64,000 nt of DNA. Source: Pieris napi. Its lineage: Eukaryota > Arthropoda > Insecta > Lepidoptera > Pieridae. The first letter of the stretch is position 1, and each line of letters opens with the position of its first letter. Below are positions 21,302 through 32,512 of the stretch, in pieces. Where the stretch lies: NCBI RefSeq assembly GCF_905475465.1, contig NC_062236.1, positions 1,932,001-1,996,000 of the forward strand. The letters are read 5' to 3'. A model generated the notes under the pieces. The model was given only the letters and a program-made list of their open reading frames with translations. It made no database searches and had not been told where the DNA came from. The position numbers and the translations under genes were made by a program.

Positions 21302-21550
21302 GCTTACATTTCAATTTATATTATTTTATTGCAAAATATTTGTTTATTATTTAACAGTCACAATTCTAACAGATGGCGCTGTGTTGAAAGTACCAACGTT
21401 TCACATAAGCTACAATTCAACGGCATAACTACCAATAAAGCATGGTGGTCCCCATGACTAGTGTTCTCCTACCGTTTCCCTTGAATAGTTTACTACTATG
21501 TAATATAAGAAAAACCTTAGCCACAGCAACGCGCTTGGCCGGTCTGCTAG

Positions 21551-22368
21551 TATCTTATAATAATGATTCAATTTATTTCAACTAAACCGACGGTAAGTAT
21601 TATAAAAATATGTAATGTAACAGCTTTAAAATAAATAACGTTATATGTTTTACAGGACAGGTTCGGTGGCCGTCGTTGCATAACTCATAGCAAAATCCCG
21701 AGTACATACCTCGCCATAATGTCTCCCTACCAGAGCGTTTCTTAAACACGCACTAAACACTCACTATAACATTCTAATTAGTGGACGTAACTACATATTA
21801 TCAATTATAATTATCAAAAACTATATATAAAAGTACATCTAACGTAACTCGAGTAAATCTCAACAAAGACTAATAAAAACATATGAGGATCGGCCGAGTA
21901 AAAATATTTGGGATCACCCTCATCAAATATTATAAAATTATTTATTTCGAACACTAGTATAGGATTAATTTTCTTCCATTTATGTTAGGTAGGTATGAAG
22001 GACTTCAGCTGGGAAGTTTTGATTTTCATCGATATAGGACGACAAGACAGGGCCGACGGGTTATAATAGTTGGTAAAAAATTTAGATAACCTAAAACAGC
22101 ACAGTCCCACACTTCCTACGCAATAGCACAGTCTTCCGTTAGTAAAAATACAAAACTTCATAATCGTAAGCTAGGTTTCATAACAAATGTAACTAATTTA
22201 CCTTCAAAGGTGTAATAAAAATAATAAAAAAAAAAGAGTACCTACATCTTTAGGTTACAAAATGTAGAAAGGGAAAAAAAATCGCATACCTCGTGGGCGT
22301 TAATCCTTTACACCAAGGATATGATATACCATATCAGTTTACCTCGATGGCATCCCGCTCTTCTGATT
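21551..22368. other. Right interior of element A
   Basis: Non-coding, AT-rich; no repeat or ORF recognised. Confidence 0.5.
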
Positions 22369-22704
22369 TGTTAGGGCTAGTTGATCTGGTTCTTAGGGTA
22401 GGAAATTAAACACTCCAATGATGACTTGATTTACTATATTTCACACACTGACCCTACGTAAAATGTACAAACACCAACTTGAACAAAGGAATGGCCTGTG
22501 CGCATGTGCTACAAGCTGTTTTATCCTATAGTCCCCACTCTGACTCGACCTTCCCACTTCGGGCAGTTATTCGAGTCAATTCGTAACAATTCGTAAATAA
22601 CCGAACGAGTCCAATGAGTAATTATTGCACATGCGCACTTGTAGCAAAAGAATATGTTTCATAAATTATTTAGAATATTATTAAATAAATAATAAAAGCT
22701 AACA
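22369..22704. repeat. Right LTR of element A
   Basis: 336 bp, identical by eye to 13373-13708, followed by ATTG. Confidence 0.9.
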
Positions 22705-23026
22705 ATTGTCTAAATGTTTTAATTGATTGTTTTGTTCCATTCTTATCTAATTAATTGTATATATTTATATACACACATAAATTAACAGAAAGATTACAAT
22801 ACACAAGAACAAAGTTATTTTAACATGACAGAGATTGATAAAGACCTAACGGATGCTGCGGGCGAAGTTCACTCTATTAAAATTTTCAAAGCTTTAGACT
22901 GCTTTTGGGAATGATGCAAGCGAACCAGTTTCTGATTCATCACCGCTATTTAAATAACCCAAAACTGGTATTTTAAGGCTTTTCTAAGCCGAGATATCAT
23001 ATTTAACTGTCCTTTGCGTGCCTTTA

Positions 23027-23786
23027 CAGCCTGGCCACGGGACATTCGCCGACGCGATTATTCGCGCGGTGCGAACCGCGATGCGTCTAGCGACTGAAAT
23101 AAACTCATAGCAATGTACTAATCAAGCCACGCGCAACGGCGACCAGCGATGCGACCGGCGAAATGTACCGAGCGAATCGCGCGGGCGTCTGACGTCGCGA
23201 CGGGCGAGCGAAACAAATGCATGAATCAGTACGGTGCAAGCCACGGAGTCGAGCGGCAGTCGCGGCGAATAGAGAAGGGAATAAATAAGTTTAGTCGCGG
23301 TCGCGGCGAAAAATGAATACAGAGTTTTTTGTTACTGAAATACTGGCTAGACCAGCTATTTGGAAGTCTGGCCATCCACAGCATTAATTTAATATACCTT
23401 AATCTCAAAAACAATTTTTCAGCGGCATTTAAAATTCTATTTGCATTAACTTTTTTCTCCAATTCTGGTTGAATATTCATAAGAATATAATTGAAGGTTT
23501 CAATACTCATTCTGGTATACTCAAAAAAATAATTCTGGATATATTCTGAATTTCTCATACTTCTTGTGGAATTCTCCACAATTTCTCCAAATATTAGATC
23601 TTGCACCAAAGCTATTACTTTCCAAGCAATATCGAGATGATTTCGATAAAGACATTTCGCTGTCGAACTTCCTTACTGGTCGCGGCGGCAAACGTGACTG
23701 GTCCGTGGCCTGCAAACGGCCCCGCGCGAATGGTCGCCTCGCCTCCCGCATCGCAGTTCGCACCGCCGATCCCCGTGGCCAGGCCG
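23027..23786 (-). mobile_element. PIF/Harbinger deletion derivative J
   Basis: Terminal inverted repeats CAGCCTGGCCACGGG and CGGCCTGGCCACGGG (second given as reverse complement) are bounded by TTA on both sides (23024-23026, 23787-23789), the canonical 3-bp Harbinger target. GC-rich subterminal regions with many CGCG words flank a short transposase remnant. 760 bp, so most of the element is lost. Confidence 0.75.
23390..23660 (-). pseudogene. HARBI1-like transposase N-terminal fragment
   Basis: The minus-strand frame contains NYFFEYTRMSIETFNYIL, then KKVNANRILNAAEKLFLRLRYI. This matches the Harbinger nuclease N-terminal pattern (YFRMS..TF..LL...R..I...E.L.LTLRYL). After LRYI the frame runs into non-homologous element DNA, marking the internal deletion. 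The DDE catalytic residues are absent. Confidence 0.65.
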
Positions 23787-23999
23787 TTAGAAGCTGCTAA
23801 ACATAAAATAATGTTGATTTATTTGATACAATGTGTATTTTTATGTAATTCGTAATTTACTATTGTTTTGAGGGTTAAAGTTCCTCTCAATATCAAAGAA
23901 TGTTTACTTTAAACTAAATAAACATTTGTATAGTATATTATATTATATTATATACCATAGTGAGAACCCAAGGTGTGAAAAAGACTAATAAAAATTCCC

Positions 24000-24175
24000 C
24001 AATCGCGTACCCTACAAAAACTATTGATAATAGAGCAAAGTGATGTACTACAGTTTTATAGCCGATAACAATAAGTTTTTTTTGCATTCAAAAATCTGTT
24101 TACCGAGAAAAGCTTTAGGCTATAGAAGGTCGGGCTACGACTGAATTAATGAGGGTAAACTGCAGAGCACAGCTA
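24000..24175 (+). repeat. Interspersed repeat end (family R)
   Basis: 'tttaccgagaaaagctttaggctatagaa' followed by 'gctacga' is shared with 52785-52915. Ends in 'gcagagcacagctagta', one arm of the palindrome. Confidence 0.5.
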
Positions 24176-24216
24176 GTATATTATATATATATAATATACT
24201 AGCTGTGCTCTGCAGT
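24159..24216. repeat. 58-bp perfect palindrome
   Basis: 29-bp arms with no spacer. The left arm begins ACTGCAGAGCACAGCTAGTA and the centre is TA-rich. The following 24216-24267 is a (TA)n run. Confidence 0.9.
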
Positions 24217-24217
24217 A

Positions 24218-24270
<53 letters not shown>

Positions 24271-24724
24271 CCAAAAATAAAACAAATGTCGATCTATACA
24301 AACAACGTAATACTTGTAGCTTATGAAATATGTATTCATACTTAAAGTAAACACTTTTTACCGGATTGAAGTCATGTATTATTATAAATTTACAATTATT
24401 TTACATAATTTTAAATTTTTCCGGCGTTTCGCGTGCTTTACACCTGTACCTGTGAATATGTATACTCCTAATCTGTTCTTCACAGATACACATACACATA
24501 GTTTTAGATTTAGATGCGTTTACTAGTTTCCGAATGTCAAAAACGTATGGGATTAAATATACAGAAGTCATTAGCGCTAAGCATATACTCCGAATCTTTC
24601 CCTACGTGTCGAAATAGTGTTAGTGTAGCTCTACACTTTCTGATATGCTTTATGCCTTCTATTAAGATGTTCAGTTTACCATAAAGACAGTTGCGCTTAT
24701 GTAATCCAGCTAATTATTACAACG

Positions 24725-24925
24725 CCATCAAGATGGAAGATTGGCTGAAGGCCCAAGGGCCTTTAATTTGTTCTTATAAATTCAACAACTTGTAAAGATA
24801 AACGAAAAATAATTCGGATGGCTCAGACTGGGAATTGAACCCGGATCGTTTGGTTACGCGCCAAGAGCTCTACCAGTTAAGCAGGAGACTCGTATCTGAT
24901 AAACCAGCTGTTTAGTTGCAGTATA
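24725..24925 (-). mobile_element. tRNA-derived SINE (second family)
   Basis: On the minus strand 24820-24885 reads 'cttaactggtagagctcttggcgcg' and 'gggttcaattccc', good A- and B-box-like sequences of a tRNA relative, followed by a non-tRNA tail. There is no aminoacyl stem, so it is not a real tRNA gene. Confidence 0.55.
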
Positions 24926-24947
24926 GATAAATATACAAATACCAATT

Positions 24948-25066
24948 CTTAAAAGGCCGGCAACGCACTCGGGAGCCCTCTGGCATTGAGAGTGTCAAAG
25001 GGCGGTGGTATCACTTAACATTAGGTGAGCCTACTGCCCGTTAGCCCCGTTCTATAAAAAATAAAT
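24948..25066 (+). repeat. LINE 3'-tail (family K)
   Basis: 'aaaggccggcaacgcactcgggagccctctggcattgagagtgtc...tatcacttaacattaggtgagcc', ending in an A-rich tail. Confidence 0.65.
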
Positions 25067-25169
25067 AACGTAGATTAATTCAATCGGAAAACATTTAGGA
25101 CGAGTTCAGTGATATATATATATATACACGTAAAGTAGAATTATATATATGTATGTATATATATATACT

Positions 25170-25405
25170 AGCTGACCCGACAAACGTTTGTTTTGCCATG
25201 CACATTATTTCTAGGAAACATTTTTTTAGTTCAATAGAAATAACAATCTACAATAATAAAAAATAGGGGTTGATCGTAGAGGGGTGAATATTAGGGTTTA
25301 TATGTATTTTTGTATGATGTATCATAAAAAAATAAAAACAAAAAAAATCTAAAGAATAAAAGAAAAATTGGTATGTAAAAAAACTTTTGCCGGGTCAGCT
25401 AGTGT
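25170..25405. mobile_element. Small inverted-end repeat
   Basis: CTAGCTGACCCGACAAA at the left and its inverse (tttgccgggtcagctag) at the right; 236 bp, non-coding. Related in sequence to 61175-61445. Common lepidopteran repeat type; class unassigned. Confidence 0.5.
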
Positions 25406-26255
25406 ACATATATATATATATGCATATTCCTCGTATATGTATATGCCTCGTCTTACTACTAGAATACTACTACTAACCTCTTTATTACGAGCAATATTGT
25501 GAAAATACATTTGTATGTAATTCCCTTGAAACTTGTATTTTAAAAACCAGTAAAATTTCTCCGTTGCGTAAATGACAGTCTATCAATAAATCTCGCCCTT
25601 TTAGGGACTGGTCCTTTATGTAATCGAATGAGAAAGTTAAAGTAAGTGTAAAAATTTTACTTAAAAGGTGCAATCAGGTTTTTCGGATAAATTAGCGTAT
25701 CAATTATTATAATGTATATAATATATATATGTAAAATACTCTGTAAAAAATTTAAATGTGTATTCCGTTTTTGGCTTTTGTGTACCGTGTAATTGTTTGA
25801 ATATTGTTTAGTAAGTAGCTGTAGGAATACCGTTGAGAAAATAAATAAATAAAAAGCTACTCCTCGGACGAGCAAATAAGCTATTATTTTTTTATTTTTA
25901 GCCTTAACTTATTTCCTTATACACTAATATCTAATTTTTTAATGTGTTAGTCAATATTTTTAACAGTAGTAAACAAAAAAAATATCACTGAATGCTGGAT
26001 TTAAAAAAAATACTTGTAGGTATTTGAAAACATTTTGCTGAAAACTCAAGTAGAGAAGTTAGAAAATCATGGATGTATGGATATTAAGGCGAATTAATCA
26101 TAGATCTTCAGCAAACAAATTCTTTGCCGCGCACCACCACTATGTGGAACCAGCCCTTTCAAATACACAATGTAAACCTTCGGAAAGTTCGGTCTTAGTC
26201 CATTTGGTTCATACTTCATTGCTTCAATGAAGATATTGGTGTGTTACATCTTATA
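25406..26255. other. No gene seen
   Basis: TA-rich DNA; a short LINE scrap ('cgcaccaccactatgtggaaccag') near 26130 is the only recognisable piece. Confidence 0.35.
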
Positions 26256-26426
26256 TAGCAGTGTTGGCCCAGTGTCTTCAGCGTGTGACTCTCATCCCTG
26301 AGGTCGTAGGTTCGATCCTCGGCTGTGCACCAATGGACTTTCTTTCTATGTGCAGATTCGCTCGAACGGTGAAGGAAAACATCGTGAGGAAACAAAAAGG
26401 TTGTAGCGCCACTGATTTTTTTATTC
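26256..26426 (+). mobile_element. tRNA-derived SINE with internal deletion
   Basis: Head 'agcagtgttggcccagtgtcttcagcgtg', B-box 'ggttcgatcctc', then 'catcgtgaggaaac' joined directly to 'aaaaaggttgtagcgccactgatt'. About 120 bp of the family middle is missing. Confidence 0.8.
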
Positions 26427-27784
26427 ACGTGTAGCACAGCCCTTGTTCCTCTCGTTGCCAGAAATGTTGCCTTAAATGCTTCTTGCTTTCGCGAAACACT
26501 TGAGGAAGCGGGCAATAGCAGCGGGATGGGCAGTGGCAGCTTGAGCGACCTATTTACATACACTGCTCATTCCCTATCCAACAGGGCTAAGTGTAAATAT
26601 GGCGTAAATTACATTTTTCTAATTGTATGAGTGTACAACGAAACACAGTCTATCGCCGAGGAATCTAAATCGTATTGCAGCAAGTTTCAAATTTAACAAA
26701 TATGTTTTATACGTCAAGATATATACTCGTTATAAAAACAACACAAAGCCTGTACATCTAAAAATAGGCCTACATGTGCAAAAAAGCCTCCGTATTATCT
26801 TACATTGCAGCGGTTCACCGCTTTCCTGTCAAGAATTCTTTCTTTTTTAATCTTTACAAAGTGAGCTTTTGTTTGAAGCTTCTATTTAATTGAATCACGG
26901 ATCATTAACGTTTTGGTACAATTTAAACGACATCAAAGTAAATCGCCAAATGAGGTCAAGGATTGTTGTTTTACGACTCTTTTTTGACTTGACAAAATTT
27001 TACTAATAAAGTTTATTTCCCTCTCCACAACATTGCATTTTAAAGATTTACATGCTGACTGGTATTGACCATCTTTGTGAGAGGCTGGTGCCTATAATAG
27101 GTATATAGAAGTCCTAAGGTACCAACCAGGTCACAAACCTTCCATCGCGGATATGACTGAACTAAAGTAACAGACAAAATTTAAAACATGAGTGGTGCGT
27201 GTGTGAATACGTGTAGGCGTGTGAAATTAATTTAATTGAAAGTCTACCTCAAATGGCTATAGATAAAAAAAAATATCTGTTGCATCGTAATCAAGGCTAT
27301 TTGGATATTTTTATAAATTATTTAAAGCAAATAAATTTATTGTACAGTAATAGGACAAGCAGAAAACATATGCGAAATAGATTGTAAATTATGTCCTTAC
27401 GTCGTTTGTTAGTGTGATGGGGTCAAACGTTAGTTAGGACTGTTGCTTGAATATAGGTACAAGCTGTACGAGCCAAGGCTTTACATTTTGCCCACTCAGG
27501 CTTTCATAGTTATAAGCGTGGCGATTTCCAAAATCGTCGGAGTTACGCACCGAGAGTATAACCAGACGCAGCCACTCTCTTCGACTGTTACATTGCATTC
27601 ATTCGTTACATAGCAATTAACATTTCATTATTTCGCTTATATTCTATTGTTGTACGCGAGTGATTAGTGTAGAGTAAAACAAAAAAAAAACTATTAAGAA
27701 AGCACCCCGATGACCCAGGAACCGTACAATTCATTTAAGATAAACGTTCGTCTTCTGACAAATATTTTAATATACAAACAAATA
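26427..27784. other. No gene seen
   Basis: AT-rich; 27005-27165 resembles 42115-42200 ('aaagtttattt..cctct.cacaa.attgcatt'), probably another LINE tail. Otherwise blank. Confidence 0.35.
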
Positions 27785-27972
27785 CAGTCAAAATCTGTTA
27801 TAACAGCATCGAAGGCCTCTACTCATTTATGGTCGTAAAAACCGATAGTCGTAACAGCCGATGACGCTGTTATTAAGTACTTAATACAATAGAATTCATC
27901 CGGGACCTTTGATTTTGGTCAACATAACCGGTATGTTGTTCTAAACGATGTCGTCGTAAACGGTTTTGACTG
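27785..27972. mobile_element. Tc1/mariner-pogo-type MITE
   Basis: CAGTCAAAATCTGTTATAAC at the left and the inverse of CAGTCAAAACCGTTTACGAC at the right, between TA dinucleotides (27783-27784, 27973-27974). 188 bp, non-coding. The 'gttataac..catcgaagg' interior is typical of pogo-like MITEs. Confidence 0.65.
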
Positions 27973-29724
27973 TAAAATAAACAATTACGGGATTCCGTTC
28001 ATGGATGCCATCAATAACAACACCTTGCCACACAGCATGGCGAGTGACCTGCAAATTGCTCCACAATACATTTGCTGAGCGATGTGAATTGTGAGCCATG
28101 CGAAACTTTCCCTTTTGTGGTAGATTAATTTACCTCTGTAAATGCGATCTGCAATAAAAAGCAAATAGTCGAGGATCTTGTAACGCTTGACTTTCACGTA
28201 ATAAAATACGACTGGGAGACAATTCTCTAAAGGTTACACTCTCACGATAAAGCATTTGTAAATGTAATTGTTTCTAAAATGACAATATTATTAACGTTCC
28301 AGTACTTTATGGCCTCCGGACCAGCCTGGTATGTTGCTTTTAATAGATATCCCGAAGTACCATAGAATTGGTATCGCAAAGTTGGGATCACAAAAACTGG
28401 GTATTGACGTCAGAATCGCTGCCTCTATTGGGAGTATCAGATCTGCAAGATTATCCAATAAACAGTTTGAAGCCGCCGGCTACTATAATCGCCACCACAA
28501 TTCAGGTGAATGCCTCTGTCGATCATTCTACCAAAGGCGCATGCGCTTTGCCAATCCTGTCGTCTGTTTTTGTTGTGTAAAATTATTCTCAATGTTGTAA
28601 GTCATAGACTAATTTTACACCATAAAATAGTTAATAGACAGAAAAAAAGTTCTTATTGTCTGCATAAAAATCTTACAAAATATATAAGTGCGACGTGAAA
28701 TACCTCAAATTTTGTTTACGTCGTTACAATTTTAATACACTTTTATTTTGAAACTTTACCACACCCATCAACAATTCTCGCCAAATTTCGTACCGGGATG
28801 CTGGGTGCTTGGAAACATGCTGATCCTGCTCCATAGTACAATCAAACTAGACAAAATTATCTTGATTTATATCATTGTATTTGCTTTTATTTTTTTGAAA
28901 AAGAAATCAACTTTGACGTAGCTCACACACTGGTTGACTGTATTTTTTTATAAAGAATATTGTAAAATCTATAGCTACAATATTTGTTAATATGTGAGCA
29001 CCATGTATCAACATATTAATTTATTTATCTGCTGCATTATTTTATAACACAAAATTTATATGCCTGTTTTATTTTAGTATAGTAGTTTTTTTTTCACATA
29101 TAATAATCAAATCAATGTATACAAAGTATTGTAAAAATAATTTTAAAAGAGTAAGTATGGAGTTTATTTCCCGTTCTTCTCCATATGAAACTAACTTTTT
29201 TTCTTTACTAAATTAAAAAAAAAAATATTTTTAACTTTTAATTTTGACTTTCAAAAGTGGCTTCATAATAGGTCTTATTCAAATAAATACTTTGACTTTT
29301 GACTGACTTTGGGATCTATAGAGCTATATTATAATAATTATCATAAACTTATATTTATACATTAATAATTAATAATAATGAATGTCAATATTTAAATAAT
29401 CGATCTATATGTACCACTATCTTGGCAAATAAACGATTTATTAATATTATTATCTAAATTCACCACATCACGTTTCGCTTGAAATATGAATCTCAATAGT
29501 AAATTTAAAAAAAACTAGCATAGAAGCCCAACATTACGGCGAGAACAAATACGTCAAACTTTATTGCACTCTCCGTCGTAGTGAGTCATAGGTGCCGTAT
29601 CGATTTCTCTGGATCTAATTACTTTTCGTTCAGCGATGGATACATATTCATATATATATCACCAATACACAATTATAATATAAAACTAATAATAAAATAA
29701 TATACATTGAAATAAATAACTAAA
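27973..29724. other. No gene identified
   Basis: Several 60-90 codon open frames on both strands (28000-28600) show no family I know. The 28380-28590 segment is GC-richer than its flanks. The rest is AT-rich. Confidence 0.35.
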
Positions 29725-29940
29725 CTAAAATATATCATTAAAAGGAGTCCCTTTAGGCAAGGTTCCGAAGATACTGGCAGCGTTCCCCCTTTGAATTGCT
29801 AGACTAATTCTTTGTCCAAGGTAGCTGCCAGATCTTCGGTCTCCTGTGATGTCGACAAATATTATTTTATTATTAGTTTTATGTGTCTTTAGTATAGAAA
29901 ATATTTGGAAGTTTTCCTTAATACATTGCCCTATCATCTT
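29725..29940 (-). pseudogene. LINE ORF C-terminal fragment (family L)
   Basis: The minus strand reads DITGDRRSGSYLGQRISLAI then QRGNAASIFGTLPKG before a stop, the C-terminal end of a widespread lepidopteran reverse-transcriptase ORF. A second copy with the same end is at 42595-42720, and parts are at 31545-31865 and 11968-12005. Confidence 0.6.
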
Positions 29941-30559
29941 TTTTTATTACTAACGGTGTATTCTTCCCTTTAATAAACTATTATAATATTATATATACAG
30001 CATCAACTCTTAGGTCTTGCGTACCCTTGTGCAGCAATGGATATATGTGCGTAGTTCACACCTGTGACCGAATTCCAGAGCGATATGTAGCGATTTTAAT
30101 GATACCAATAATTAAATAATAATAATAATTGAATTCAATATTTAAATTATATTTATTTCCAACACACAAATATACAGTATTTACAATATTCCTAGCAATA
30201 ATAATAATTAAAAATTGATACCTAGAAAATTTAAACTAATAACAAGTTTGTTCCCTGTGGCAGTATACCTTTAATCCAGAATTTAGTCTAAGACCCATTA
30301 GTTGTGGTGCCACTGAATTATTAATATTTTTATTTATAATTCTATTTAATACGATGGTGAAATTGTTGTGGTGTAGAATTTGGCACAATTTGTGTCCGAA
30401 ACTTTTGTATTGTAAAAGGTTTTATTATGATCGCACGATATCTGCACTACTGGGGTGACCATAATCACTATTAACACCACTTCGGCGTTAATTTAATTTT
30501 TAATATGGGCGAGGTATTCAGTACAAATCTCGGGTTAAGTAAAAATTTAAAAATAGAAC

Positions 30560-30672
30560 ATGCTTCCCCCTCAAAGGCCGGCAAAACCTTCTAAAATGGG
30601 TGTCCATGAGCTGCGATAACTGCCATTTATGGGCGTTCCATAGGCTACCCTATCCTATTAAAAAAATAATAT
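30560..30672 (+). repeat. LINE 3'-tail (family N)
   Basis: 'ctcaaaggccggcaaaaccttctaaaatgggtgtccatgagctgc' with an A-rich end; kin at 51835 and 57955. Confidence 0.55.
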
Positions 30673-30734
30673 GCCAATTGCTGTTTTTACTAATGTCAAG
30701 TGTTTCTAAGTTGGTAGTGTGAATCACAATGAAT

Positions 30735-31180
30735 GACCTTATCCTACTGCTGGAGTCACTTTCCGAGCGGTAGGATCCCTTGGCGTTGCGTAGAGAAGTG
30801 GGATCTCTGTACATCTTCTACCGCATTTACCATGGAGAGTGTTCAGACGAGTTGTTCGAACTAATACCTGCAGCTGAGTTTCATCATCGGACGTCAAGGC
30901 AGAATACAAAATAACATCCGTATCACCTTGACGTCCGTCGTTCCACAACTGAGCGTTTCTTATGGCAATTTCTGCCGCGCACCACCACTATGTGGAACCA
31001 GCTGCTCACTGAAGTATTTCCGAACCAATTCGACTTAGGGTCCTTCAAGAAAAGAGCGTATCATTTCTTAAAAGTCCGGCAGCGCGCTTACGAACCTTCT
31101 GGCAGTGAGTGTCCATGGGCGGCGGTATCACTTAACATCAGGTGAGCCTCCTGCCCGTCTGCCTACTGTAACATAAAAAA
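30735..31180 (+). pseudogene. LINE ORF2 C-terminus and 3' tail (family K, best copy)
   Basis: The plus strand reads FYRIYHGECSDELFELIPAA, then TTTMWNQLLTEVFP and FDLGSFKKRAYHFL, then the 'ggcggtatcacttaacatcaggtgagcc' tail and poly(A). The WN.LP..VF....Y/FDL..FK..A pattern is the usual C-terminus of CR1/Jockey-like ORF2 proteins. Endonuclease and RT are missing. Stop codons interrupt the frame. Confidence 0.65.
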
Positions 31181-31544
31181 AAGTGCAAAAAAAGCTAAAA
31201 GTCCAGCGTTGAAGCTTATACAAGTTTACTGTTGACGTTCTAGATTTATTCAGAAAGATATTGTCCGCGAAATATAACCGTGTGGTGAACATAGTCACGG
31301 AGACTCGCCGTGACTGCGTTCACGACAATTTGTCTAACCGTCTGAAAGTCACTTTACATCTTTAACTGCTTGTTCTGTTTTATTGGAACAAAAGCTCTTG
31401 TGTACGATGAATGGCAAAGTCGTTGAGGTAATTTCGTCTCGTTGAGATTGTAATGGCGATTGTCTGATAAATAAAACAATGCATCGAAATTCCGTGGTCT
31501 AATATAAAGCAGAGAAAATTTTTGCACACAAATATATACTATTT

Positions 31545-31865
31545 ACAATATTCTTACGTTACTTATTCGTTGAGCGAGGAAAGCACCAGCTCTGGGGTCA
31601 CGCGTACTATCTACCAGGCGCCAACTTAAATCTTTAATTAACGCCTGTGCACTTGAACCCCACGGCCCAATAGTCTACTCCAAAGGGAACAAAATCGAAG
31701 CTAGAGGAAAGACTTATATTTTCTGCTTGTCCGAGGGAGGTGAGACGGGGCAAACGTGTCCACACAAGTAGCATCCCATACCAAAGCACGTCCCATCTTC
31801 CAAGGGATTAACGAAATCCCACCCGGCCGCTTGCCATCGACTCTTGCGATACCGATACTGATGGA
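31545..31865 (-). pseudogene. LINE ORF fragment (family L)
   Basis: The minus strand contains GRALVWDATCVDTFAPSHLP and, after stops and shifts, FCSLW..LLGRGVQ and DPRAGAFLAQR-like ends, upstream of the region seen at 29725. Heavily mutated. Confidence 0.55.
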
Positions 31866-32289
31866 TTTAAATATTATATTATTATAAAATCAGATTTATA
31901 TAACAAGTCACTCGCTGATTCCCGACAATGTAAAGAGCCCTTAACATAATAAGATTCATCTTTAAATCCGTTGAAAAAGTTCTAAGGAAACTTAAAAAGT
32001 ATGGCTTCAGTGAAGACGAGTGTTACCTACTATAAAAAATAAAAAATGGTTGTTGCCTTTAATAAAACATACAGGAAAAAGCCAATGTTAGATGAGGATC
32101 TATGTGCGGTGTTCTAAAGGACTAAACTATTTTAGACTTTATTAGGAATCTGCATTATCTTAATTAAAAGTGGAATCTATGAAAAAATATTTCTTTTACA
32201 AAATTAACGGCTGATACGTACTTTAATATACAATTTTGAAAGCATAAAACATTATAGAATTAATATACATATATTTTTTTTGTTTTTTT
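31866..32289. other. No gene seen
   Basis: AT-rich DNA without recognised repeats. Confidence 0.35.
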
Positions 32290-32512
32290 TTTTAAAAGAC
32301 AATTCACACCACCGCTTCCGCTTGTGTTATGGGTACTAGGCAACGGATATACATACATATTATAGATAGATATACATATAGATACATATTTAAACACCCA
32401 AGACCTAAGAACAACACCAAATGCTCATCACATCGATGTTCGCCTCAGCCGGGGATCGAACCCGGGACCCATGGATTCGCAGTCAGGGGTACTAACCACT
32501 AGACCAATGAGT
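32290..32512 (-). mobile_element. tRNA-derived SINE (third family)
   Basis: The minus strand starts 'gactcattggtctagtggttagtacccctgactgcgaatc' and has the B-box 'gggttcgatcccc', then the 'ttaggtcttgggtgtttaaatatgtat' body with a tatc-rich stretch. Good Pol III boxes; the tRNA 3' stem is replaced by the SINE body. Confidence 0.7.

Larger units (their letters stand above)
15211..21550 (+). mobile_element. Helitron B, split by LTR element C
   Basis: The left part, 15211-15332, starts TCTTAATATATAAATTACG after a host A. The right part, 21307-21550, ends GGCCGGTCTGCTAG before a host T. Together they make ~366 bp, matching the uninterrupted family member at 49695-50069. The ends (5' TC, 3' CTAG, A/T target) and the lack of a target duplication are Helitron hallmarks. 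No Rep/helicase coding, so it is non-autonomous. The break point carries the GCTTA duplication of element C. Confidence 0.85.
13373..22704 (-). mobile_element. LTR element A: non-coding LTR retrotransposon hosting three nested insertions
   Basis: Two 336-bp LTRs, TGTTAG...CTAACA, bound the element, and ATTG is duplicated on both outer sides (13369-13372 and 22705-22708). Its own DNA is 13373-15210 plus 21551-22704, about 3.0 kb, with no gag or pol, so it is a TRIM/LARD-like non-autonomous element. It carries the minisatellite at 14030-15205. A hairpin (ccgagag...ctctcgg, 13961-13994) lies between the LTR and the array. Orientation is uncertain. The minus strand is weakly favoured: the minus-strand sequence next to the LTR at 22368 (TCAGAAGAGCGGGAT) loosely resembles a tRNA-Leu 3' complement, and AGGAAAGG precedes the other LTR. 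No standard TGG primer site was seen. Confidence 0.85.

Noticed and set aside
24820..24885. tRNA-like sequence on the minus strand
   Set aside because: Same reason: a SINE head without a complete cloverleaf.
28331..28698. Overlapping 60-89 codon open frames on the plus strand
   Set aside because: No recognisable family, no splice support, and several frames are open at once, as expected in a GC-richer patch.
32400..32512. tRNA-like sequence with good A and B boxes
   Set aside because: No aminoacyl stem or proper 3' half; the sequence continues into a SINE body.
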